Positions 55,376 through 64,000 of a stretch of DNA of 64,000 nt are shown piece after piece. The DNA is taken from NCBI GenBank assembly GCA_942486035.1, contig CALNXK010000344.1, positions 1 to 64,000 of the forward strand, written 5' to 3'. The first letter of the stretch is position 1, and every line of letters begins with the position of its first letter. Source of the stretch: Porites lobata (Eukaryota > Cnidaria > Anthozoa > Scleractinia > Poritidae). The translations under genes and the position numbers were made by a program. The notes beneath the pieces are model-generated. The model had not been told where the DNA came from. It did not search any database and saw nothing but the letters and a program-made list of their open reading frames with translations.

Positions 55376-56154
55376 CAATACATAGCTTTATCTTGACTGG
55401 ATAACGAGTTAAATAGCGGAAGCGGCGAGATTTGGTAATTTTTGGCGGGCTTTGGACACGTTTTGGCGGGATGACAATTTCACTATTTGACCGAATCCAT
55501 TTGATCGCTTGGTCCTTGTGTTTTCTGCCTCTACTATGACATCTTTAGGAATTTAGGCCGAGTTACTACTAACAATAGTATTTCCGCAAACCCGTCATTA
55601 AATAACGGATTTTTTTTTTTTTATGCAGCCCGCTTGCACTCTTTTTACATTATTGACAGCAGATCATGCATAATCAGTCGCCAAACAAATGCAGTCGGAT
55701 TAGAAGATCTAACGTTTTCTACATCAAAATGCCTACCAGACTGCCGATGAATATTACCACTTACACGTTTATCGTAATATCGTTAGGCTGAGAAACATTT
55801 TCAATGCACAGGAAGACCGTCTTCTTCTCCTAATGTCATCTAAAGCTACCCAGACGCACACACCGTCCTTTACGATCATCTCAAGAAGGCAATGCTGGCT
55901 TTATTCGATCCGAGTTCAAATCATAATGTCACACTTCTTCCATATAAAGAAAAAGTCAATTATTATTTCCATTGTTTTGGTTAAATTTTTAACTGTAGTG
56001 CGTTGAATGTATAAGATTCCATCAGAGAGAGACCATAAAAGTACAAGCACAACGCACCAGCGCGTGCGTGAAGCAATTCACTGCGGAAACTGCAGTTTAA
56101 CAAGCTCAGGCCAAAAAATTGGTTGAATCTGCACACACAAAGCCTCGGAGATCA
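55376..56154. other. No recognised gene
   Basis: A T-run near 55610 and short random frames. Probable upstream region of the signal-peptide exon at 56155. Confidence 0.3.
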
Positions 56155-56221
56155 ATGATTGCAATTTGCTTTGGCATCTATCTTTCCTTTACGATGAGTA
56201 GTAGTGTTCACGGACTGCGGG
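56155..56221 (+). CDS. Signal-peptide first exon of a secreted WSC-like gene
   Basis: ATG at 56155 (context ATCAATGA) begins MIAICFGIYLSFTMSSSVHG, a plausible signal peptide with hydrophobic core AICFGIYLSF and a small residue at the likely cleavage site. After 22 codons plus one base comes G|GTATAC, a usable donor in phase 1. The next exon at 56856 starts in phase 1 (completing a Gly codon), so the two fit. The exon pair is inferred, with no transcript evidence. The 85-codon frame reads on past this donor into intron. Confidence 0.4.
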
Positions 56222-56855
56222 GTATACATGATCAACATTTTGAACCAACGCTTTTATCTAGCATTGTTCGTCCGATTCTATTTGAGTTCCGCGACCTTCA
56301 ATACATACGATACAATATGGAACTACGCTACATTTTAATACTGTCAAAGACCAGAAAGACAACGCTTGAGTCGTAGGCCACGCGCGATTATTCTGGATAA
56401 CTCGTGAGCTGAGAACACATATCTCAGGCATATGTTAAATTGTAATCTCTTCTCTAATTACTCTATCGCCAGATGCCGCCTTAATCTTGTTAAAAAATGT
56501 AACGATTTATCGAATAACTGACCACTGATGGTTGGATCAAACGGTGAAGAAACTAATTGCTTTTCGCAGTAGAAGGTTTATTGTTTGTCACTCAAAACCT
56601 AGCGTCCTTAACAACGCCGGCGTCATGTGCTGTGCAAAAGAAAGTCGTATGCGGGTCCCCATGATATAAGCAAGGTGGTCTGAAGGGTGGGGTAGTTATG
56701 TTACTTACCTTGTCATGAAATGTACTGACAGTTTTCTGACTGATCCGAAATTTTAAAAAAGTCATAGGAGCAAGTGTTTCGTAGAGTAGAAACGATATAC
56801 AATGAAAAAAGTTCTTTCCAGTCAGCTTGAAAAACGAGTGCTTTTGCTTTTGTAG

Positions 56856-56980
56856 GTCCCCCAGGGTGTGAGACTACCTCCTACAAAAAGATTGGATTCT
56901 TTGTGGATAAAGGTACCCGACCATTGCCCCTCTTGCAACTCAACAGGAGAGGCAACATTGACTGGAATAACTGGAATTAG
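56856..56980 (+). pseudogene. WSC-like domain exon cut short by a mobile element
   Basis: Acceptor CTTTTGTAG|GT in phase 1, then PPGCETTSYKKIGFF, VDKGTRPLPLLQLNRRGNID and WNNWN, then TAG. From memory, a K(K/R)(V/I)G.F.D...RALP....N.RG.IDW..L pattern begins an extracellular Cys-rich (WSC/PAN-like) domain frequent in cnidarian secreted proteins, where it should run on for another 40-60 residues with Cys pairs. Here the reading stops exactly where the MITE starts (TAGTAAAATCCAACTAG at 56979). The lost half is not found after the element. Confidence 0.55.
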
Positions 56981-57219
56981 TAAAATCCAACTAGTGGTCT
57001 ATTATCAATGCTGCGTTCTGATTGGTTGAGCTACTACTAGGCTATATGTTATAGCCTACTAGTAGCGAAAAGCGCGCGCTTTTTGACGGCAAAAAAAGAT
57101 TAAAGTCTAGCTTTAACTATCTAAAGTTTTTTTTATTCTCGATATTTTTGACCAACTAGTTGCATTTTACGAAAACAATTATTCCTCTCGCCCTCATGGT
57201 CTCTGAGTCAATAGCCCAT

Positions 57220-57250
<31 letters not shown>

Positions 57251-57263
57251 GAGGAATAATTGT
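56979..57263. mobile_element. MITE inserted into the WSC-like exon
   Basis: TAGTAAAATCCAACTAGTGG to GACTCAGAGGAATAATTGTT is the reverse complement of the copy at 23440-23756, including the hairpin around GAGTCAATAGCCC/GGGCTATTGACTC (57207-57249). No ORF. Confidence 0.75.
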
Positions 57264-57402
57264 TAAAGAGTTTCTTAAAAAGTGAGTTTAGCGCCCTGTT
57301 AGTTCTATTGTCTATACTCTTACAGAAAATAGCTTGTATCCTTGCTAGTTTGCTTTTATATGGTACTTAGAGATCCCTTCCAGCCTAATATTTTGTGTCA
57401 GC

Positions 57403-57615
57403 GTGTGTACCAATCCCGTTCTTCTAGCGCTTTCTGGCTTTCTCTTCGTCCTACACCTTACTACTGAGCTTTGTTTGCAGAGGGCAAGAAGAAAATGTTG
57501 CGTATTACGTAGAACGGGAAAACCGCAAGACCCTGATAAAACCTTTCCAATCCTAGAGGAGAACCATCAGCAAACTCAACCTAAATATCGAATTATTCGT
57601 CGACTCGATTCCTAG
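57403..57615 (+). CDS. Doubtful ORF with hydrophobic segment and basic tail
   Basis: A 70-codon frame with a hydrophobic stretch (VLLALSGFLFVLHLTTELCL) followed by RARRKCCVLRRTGK and a polar tail ending RRLDS. A TTTGCAG acceptor lies at the end of the hydrophobic stretch, so only the basic tail might be an exon. It could be a membrane anchor or chance. No family recognised. Confidence 0.2.
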   Translation: MCTNPVLLALSGFLFVLHLTTELCLQRARRKCCVLRRTGKPQDPDKTFPILEENHQQTQPKYRIIRRLDS

Positions 57616-58311
57616 GGGGTACTCTGGAGTGACAGGGATGATCGAAGGATGTTTATTGGTGTTTAAAATTTTCCATTACGGGAATTTTCGGGGTAGTTAT
57701 ATTTGGCAAGTGTTTTTGGAGTGCTTTGAATTAAGAAGTGTTTTGAGGGGCAAATTCAAAATCATCTGAAGATTGGTCAGGTGTAGTAATGCTCGACTAC
57801 CCGATGCGGAAAAGATCAATTCATATGGTACGATGAATAAACAACCAGAGACATGGGTTCATATTATATCATTTAATCCTTTATGGAAAAATATTAAGGC
57901 TCGCAAATCCGGCATGGATTTTTTTGGAGACTTAATTTTGATTTTTTTTTTTCAAATTAGAGTCAATATATTAGAGTCAAAAATGTAATTTTCTAGCTAT
58001 TCGGTTCAGAAGGTGAAGTTTCTTCTCCTGTTGGAAGCTTAAGAATTCGGAGTATATTTTTCCAAGTGTCTAGTGTCACACTAGCATTCGTTACAGCTGG
58101 CCCATGCATCATCTAAACCACTGGTATACAGATACAGGAGGCGATTTGGGGAGTCTGCGACGCAGGCTACCGTCAAAGCGACAGAAAGCAACCAAACAAA
58201 CGCTGAAAACAGCATGTCCATATAAGTTACCAGTCTCAGAATCCACTTTTATGTCAAGAAGGAACAAGAACACTTGCTGCCGTGTCAGCATTAATTACTT
58301 TTTGCCATGGT
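57616..58311. other. No recognised gene
   Basis: Short frames only. Confidence 0.3.
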
Positions 58312-58690
58312 TAAAGGAGGGTCTGAATGGGGTTTAGTGTTAAGTGTTGTTTGCCATAATTTTAAGTGTTTGCTGTTAAATTGGCCAATTTTTTAATGTT
58401 TACAGTTTCCGAAGAAATTACTGTTAAGTGTTGGAGGGTTCTTCTGACATCTTTGGCAATGGTCGGAACTCTCCGTTAGTCTTCGGAAATCTTCGACAGT
58501 CTTCGGGAATCGTCAGTAGCCTAAGGAAATCTTCTGTAATAATCCGGAATCTAAACAAAATAATATTGGCCTTTCTGGAGCCGTTTTTGCTTCTTTCTGG
58601 AAAAAATTTACTGTTTCATGTTACAAAGCCAAAAAATGAAGTGTTTAGTGTTATCGAGGTACCCCCATTTAGACCCTCTTAAAGAGAAGT
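58312..58690. mobile_element. TIR element with GGAGGGTCTGAATGGGG ends
   Basis: GGAGGGTCTGAATGGGG at the left and CCCCATTTAGACCCTCTT at the right are inverted. Inside are AGTGTTAAGTGTT words and CTTCGGAAATCTTCG words. The same end sequence occurs at 20535 (GAGGGTCTGGATGGGG). Confidence 0.6.
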
Positions 58691-60035
58691 GTCAGGCTCA
58701 AGCGAACTCGATTCTGAGCTAAAACGTAACATCTGGTTACGAATGCCGCAAATGTGGTCAAATAAAAGTTACAATGGAGCCTTTACTTGTCAACAACGGT
58801 GGAGTGAATGAGTTGTGCTTCTATTAATATACACACATTGGATGCGAATTCATTAACCTCGCTGCTCTTGGGCTTTCCCTTCTCAAGTAACGAGTCTGCT
58901 TCGTGTCAAACCTACTTGACAATTGGGTTTAACATTTTTTTTGTTTTTTTTGTTTTTTTCATGAAAATTCGATCAAACTTGAAGAAAAAGAATAGAAAAA
59001 GGACATTGTGCGTCATGCATGTTGAAATGGCAGGCGATGCTAGAACCTTGTCCTATCTCTGTTTTAGTTACCTTGTCAATGGAATCTAAAGCAGTGGGGG
59101 ATCCAAGAATTTGATCAGTAGTTTTTCGTTTTAAAAAGCAGAGAAAGCAATAGTGACAAAAATAATCTTGAACTATAAAACTAAGATTTTACAAAAGAAT
59201 AATTCAGAGGCTGGTGGATTCTGCAGATAACCTTGGAACAAGACAGTCCTAAAGAATGGAACTTAGACTTGCTACAAGTCGACGGCGAGAGGGCCGTAGG
59301 CGCGCGTGACTTTCGCGAAGCGTGCGAAGGCGAGCCACGAAGCCGAGAGACGAGCAGCAGAAACCGGAAACGGGCTTTGAGAGTCTGTGAAAGTCTAAGT
59401 GGGACTGTGTGCCAGCATCTTAGAGAAAATTCCATATTGGCTTAGTTGATCATTTATCATAGCATTTACAGACAGGATTAACAGATATCAGATTGAAATT
59501 GATATTTACCTCGCAAAGGCGGGACTCTGAGTGATTTAAGGCATTAAATAACAATTTGCAGTAAAAACACCACGGGGAAACCTACGTGACAATTGGCTTT
59601 TACAGTTTTACAGTATTCTGTGTTATAAAACCACTCAAAAGTGATTCGGTGGAGGCAGAGATTTCAAAATGTTTACTTGGTATATTTTTGGTGATCGGTC
59701 CCTGTAGATCCAACATTCTGCGGCATACTCTTTTGCGGTCCTTTGCAGTTAATGTTAATTTTTTACCTTAGTATTTTGGGGCCGCAGGTTTATTTCATAT
59801 TATCCGATATACTGTATATTTTGCCCTGTTTTGCCCATGTTTCTCAAAGGATGGTGTGGCCAACCTATAAATTTTCTTCTAATTTTCAAGACACCAATGC
59901 GGCACTTGGACTCTCTGCCCTCCTGGATGCACGTGGTAGACTCGTGATATGGCGTGATTTGGTGGGTGCGAGGGTTCATTGTTAGCGCTCCTGAAAACGT
60001 GCGTGGGTAATATCTCTGTTAACAAAAAGCCTTTC
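58691..60035. other. No recognised gene; includes a GC-rich patch
   Basis: 59240-59430 is markedly richer in G+C, with GAGGGCCGTAGGCGCGCG and CGAGCCACGAAGCCGAGAG. Frames are open on both strands there, which reflects composition. It may be a fragment of a repeat. Confidence 0.3.
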
Positions 60036-60124
60036 TTTGCCGCCTAGTCCCTAGGCCTCATTATTCCACGCGGATAATGACCGAGAGGTTCTGGGAACAC
60101 GTCGTACAGGGACTAGGCAAAGCC
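60036..60124. mobile_element. Short fold-back element
   Basis: GCCTAGTCCCT (60042-60052) and AGGGACTAGGC (60108-60118) are perfect inverted arms, with TTTGCC/GGCAAA extending the stem. Confidence 0.65.
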
Positions 60125-61414
60125 GTTCTAAAGAGTTATAATAATGGCGAAACAGCCGTCAACGGCTACAGCCCCGCTCAGTTTTTGATTCTCTCGGTGT
60201 CGTGTCATGTCTGGCAAAGTTGATTTTTTACGTACAATACTATCAGCTTTGAAGATTTTACATTTTTTTGTGTGTTATTGCCCCTCAAGCCTAGGAGCCA
60301 AGTATGAGTTTGATTTATCGAAATTGGTCCATTATTTTTATGTTCACGAAAGTAGACCACTTGACTAACTTCAACCAAAGGCTTATTCCGGACTGGACTT
60401 GCAGTTCGCAAAGAGTTTGGGAAACTAAAAGTACTCATCAAACGTACTTGGGTCTCTCTAGTTGTACCATTTAAGGACGAAAAATGAAATCTTTCGTCCA
60501 TTGGATTAGTATCGCCGCCTTTATTTTACCTGGAAGAGGTAGGAATAGAACATTCTGTTAGTGTGACAAGGATAAAGGGTTTTTTTTCGACACAGAATAT
60601 GAGAAAATTTTATTTTTTGATCCACAATCAATGGCCAGTTTCTTCGGAGACTCGCTCTTAAGCTCCTTTTTCTTCGCTAGTGTTTTGTTATTTACATGTT
60701 ATATATGATATTAAGTGACCCCCCAATATTTTCTGGTTATGGTTCCTTAAGTAAAAACGTTCAGCAAACCAAGACATTAAGTCTAATTTATTTAACAAAT
60801 TACAAGTTTTTCTTTAAATCTGATGCAGCTGGCTTCCAATTTAACGATGACTGTTGGGCTTTTTCCTCCAAAGCGAAGAACTATCAGGAAGAAATATTTT
60901 GTTCCACAAGTTCCAAAAGCCTGCGATCAAATACTGTTCTGATTAGAAAGACAAACAAACAACCTAAATTGTTCAACACAACGTATAATGACTCTGTTTT
61001 CGAGACAAAATCAGGTTGTCATGACAGCTAGCTTATCGCTTTGGGCACGCGCCCTTTTCAGTCAGAATAGAATATTGGTGCATTCCTTTAACTAAAAGAG
61101 CGTTACGACAACGACAGTATGGCATCTGTGTTCCTAAAACTAGTTTCAGGCCTTTGATCGAAGGTCAAAACGCTCTTGCTCCAAAGTTGGTGCTTTGCGT
61201 TTGACGTGATATAAGTGAGTGATCAGATGGAAGGTCCAAACGCACGTGATGAGATCTTGCGTTCTATCCATTCAATTAAATGCTGGCTATGTATGTGCCA
61301 AGCATGTGCAATTTCACCAGAACCTGGAGATTAGGATTGCGGGCTCCTCTGGTCGTGTGCAAAACGCTAGCCCGCGAAAAGAACCATTTCTCCTCGCTCC
61401 TCGCCTCTAGGGAC
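60125..61414. other. No recognised gene
   Basis: A frame at 60696-61031 is protein-length but has no recognisable domain or splice context. Confidence 0.3.
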
Positions 61415-62850
61415 CTTTCGCGAGGAGGATCTTCTGCGACTCAGCGACAGAAATTCCATGCTGATGACGTAAAATCTGTCCGGAATCCGGTCAAGCGCTG
61501 ATTGGTAGACGGACTAGTTATATTGTTTTAGCTATTGTTTACGAATGACAGACAAAAGGCTACATGGGTCAACTGTAAACGCGATGGATCTATAACAAAA
61601 CAGTCAATGACTGTGGAATATAGTCTTCTCTAGAAGAAGCATTTGTGTTTTGCTGGTGCTCGTTCGCAGATGAACACAACACTTTACCAAAATCGACCAG
61701 GAAAAACGTAAAATGGAACAAATTTGCATTTGGAACCCCACGACTACCGGATTTACTAGTAATAGTTGACACTACAGCTGCCCCCGCTCTGTATATTGTT
61801 GGTCAATAGTATCCTTGCTTGTTGTGTAGCTCTTTGAAATATACCGATTCATAATGAAGAATCTTCACACATATTCCATACAATAGGTGAGAAAAATACA
61901 GGAAACGCAAGGTTCCATGCACAGTTTCAGTTCGATTTACACAGCTTTGATCAAAACATTCTCAGTTTCGATAATAGTTTATTCTAAACCATAAGAAAAG
62001 GTTTAATTAGAAGTTGAATTTTTCGCTATTTCTCTTTCACTTTTAACATTCAGTTCATTTTATTTGCCGGAAAGTAGTTAAAAGGACGTTTGATCAATTC
62101 ACGCTCACGCATTCTAGTCTTGAACTTTACAGCGGAAGGACATCTGTGAGCAGGGAATAAGTCAGCACAGAATTTGATTGTCGGCGAATTTCTGTGATCG
62201 TCCATCGTTGTGCTAGTGATAAGCTAGCCGTTGTTCACTCGTCTTGCTTGTTTGGGGCTGCAGGGGCTGAGTCTTATTCCGGTCAAAGAGAGAGAAAGAG
62301 TGTCTGGCAAGGTTTCCAATAAAAGATTTGTGAACTCGTGTCTGGCAAACTCTCTAAATGTTTATATATACACAGTTATACGCACCTTATAACTTTTAAC
62401 GAGTGTCTTTTGCTCCATAACTTTCAAAACAACTGCTCCACAGAATGTCACTGATAACACGTAAGGCAAAAGAGTATCGAAGTATGACTGCACAATAAAC
62501 GTCACAAAATCTACCTAAGCGGTCGCTTCGGGATTTTCTGTCTTTACGTCATCCTAACCATTTCGTACTTGCGGGCGCAAACAATAGAAACGTCATCATT
62601 ACCTACCGATTCCTTGCGGCCCCTGTTCAAGCAAATCGAGATTTTTTCTATATTGACTGTATGACTGTATCTGTCAGCTGTAAGTACTTTCCTTAATATA
62701 CGCGCGAGTTACTAGAGTGCCTCCTCGGGATTTCGCCTTCTGGGCGAAATCCCTGCGGGGGCAATTAAACATTCACGTCATTTACGTCATCAGTATGAAA
62801 TTTTTGTCGCTGAGTCGCAGACGTTCCTCTTCGCAAAACATCCCCACCGG
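61415..62850. mobile_element. About 1.4-kb TIR element without transposase
   Basis: The left end (TTTCGCGAGGAGGATCTTCTGCGACTCAGCGACAGAAATTCCATGCTGATGACGTAAA, 61418-61474) is the imperfect reverse complement of the right end (TTTACGTCATCAGTATGAAA to GAGTCGCAGACGTTCCTCTTCGCAAAA, 62782-62840). No frame over 60 codons inside. Non-autonomous. Confidence 0.65.
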
Positions 62851-63589
62851 TGCGGTTTTGGCAGGCTAGCAAAACGCCAGACGAGCATAAAGGAAATGGA
62901 ATAATTATGTATAAAATTATCTGTCAAAAAAGTTATGCGATTGAGAACTGGACGCAAACATTTTGTCCCGATATTAGAACTCGTTGGGTAAAAGATGAGC
63001 TGGATTATATGTCTAAGTCCAAACGACTGTGTTTGAAACCAGATCGCCTATCTCCAAGTCTGCTATGTGGAAGATAATACTTAGTGAGAATATTTCTCTA
63101 AAAGCTGCATGAAAAAAAAAAAAAAGAAAAAAAGAATTTTAAACGTGAAATTCACAAAGTAACGAATAAGGGCCATTAGGCATACAAAACGCAGCAGGGA
63201 GGTCGATGATAAGTAAGCTTGCTTTTTTGAACAGTAGGACAGGAAACTAAATATATAATTCTAAACATTTTTGTTGTTTGCAAACTTTTATCGGTAAAAG
63301 GGAAATGATATTGGCATAATTTTAAGATAACAGTCATCCCTTCACTAAAAATGAACAGTTAGTTCTATAAGCACTCTCCCTAAGTTGATTGATAGGCACT
63401 TATTTTACAACCAAAATTAAAATTAGCGACCTTCCTTAAAATTAAAAGGAAAAAATCCAGGGCAAAAGTTAGATCTAGCGAGAATTTGTACCCTTCGATC
63501 ATCTGTGGCTTTTTAGGAAACACACGTATCGATATACTTAAAGTACACAATAGCAACCTCTTTTTCCCTGCGCATTTGAATTATTTGGA
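62851..63589. other. No recognised gene
   Basis: A-run at 63111-63135 and short frames only. Confidence 0.3.
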
Positions 63590-63981
63590 GCCAACGACAA
63601 TTTTTGGAAAATATCTGTTCGGAAGACGATTTGAGATCTAGAATTTTCGGAACATTTGTTGTAAAATTTCTTGCTTACTTGCCTCTCCTAGCATTTTCGA
63701 ACATCTAAAAAATGGTATAATTGCCCATTTTAAACGGATTTTTACCCTAAAAAGGTCACCTAGAATTTTCGGGAGCCTTTTTTCTGGCTGAAATTTTCGA
63801 AAAGGTAAGTTTTGATCCCTATAATTTTCGCATCTCTAGACTTTCAGGTAGGAAATCCGAACAGATGAAAAATTTTTAGGGTATGAAAATATGCCTATAT
63901 GTACCGTTCAAATACTAAAATACGTTCAACAATGCTATGTTTAAGTGGTTTTGAACTATATTCTCGTTGGTTGCCCCTGAA
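63590..63981. mobile_element. Uninterrupted relative of the CAGGGG-ended TIR element
   Basis: About 390 bp matching the two halves at 52865-53036 and 55019-55231, for example TTTTGGAAAATATCTGTTCG, GAGATCTAGAATTTTCGGAA and TGCTATGTTTAAGTGGTTTTG. It ends GTTGGTTGCCCCTG. The left end is eroded (GGAGCCAACGACAA). It shows the empty-site structure of the nested insertion. Confidence 0.75.
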
Positions 63982-64000
63982 CCATGGGCAGGAAAGCAGC

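Noticed and set aside
59181..59445. Opposed ORFs in a GC-rich patch
   Set aside because: Open on both strands because of base composition. No domain or promoter signals.

Overview
The window looks like genomic DNA of a cnidarian, most likely a stony coral. The evidence is phase-1 exons of secreted mosaic proteins (signal peptide, EGF-like, laminin-G-like, WSC-like and fibrinogen-like domains), two CR1/L2-type LINE reverse transcriptases, and many short inverted-repeat elements of the kind that fill coral genomes. Only the LINE frames, one laminin-G exon, one EGF exon and one 936-codon ORF are substantially open. Most other coding traces are decayed.

Region 1 (1 to about 11.8 kb) is unlike the rest. 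It is visibly richer in G+C and packed with short intronless genes on both strands. Several have a TATA box 40-110 bp upstream of the ATG, poly(A) signals sit just after stops, and two intergenic regions act as divergent promoters rich in TGACG (CRE/ATF) motifs. One gene is an intronless cyclin D relative. The largest is a 936-codon acidic protein with a Cys/His-rich N terminus, fed by a TATA promoter and by about 1 kb of 216-220 bp tandem repeats, each with one AP-1 site (TGACTCA) and a dyad. I interpret this block as a decayed, integrated copy of an unidentified large DNA virus (or virus-like element) of a cnidarian. No capsid or polymerase gene is visible, and the block runs off the left edge. 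Almost every gene in it is broken by single-base indels or stops.

Region 2 (about 11.8-23 kb) is AT-rich and essentially gene-free, with fold-back elements, microsatellites and one doubtful minus-strand exon.

Region 3 (23-43 kb) holds remnants of secreted-protein genes on the plus strand: a signal-peptide exon cut by a mobile element, a helical exon with a stop, an open laminin-G exon (24331-24951) and a fibrinogen-like terminal exon (27.59-28.12 kb). It also holds a LINE (28.5-31.3 kb), a 2.9-kb inverted-repeat element, three EGF exons in different states (38.55-40.29 kb), and a second, internally deleted copy of the signal-peptide gene (42.9-43.2 kb).

Region 4 (43-64 kb) has a roughly 1-kb inverted repeat with arms 4.7 kb apart, and a 170-180 bp satellite interrupted by a terminal-inverted-repeat element that is itself interrupted by a LINE. 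It also has a signal-peptide exon plus WSC-like exon destroyed by a mobile element, and further short transposons. No rRNA, tRNA or CRISPR array was recognised.
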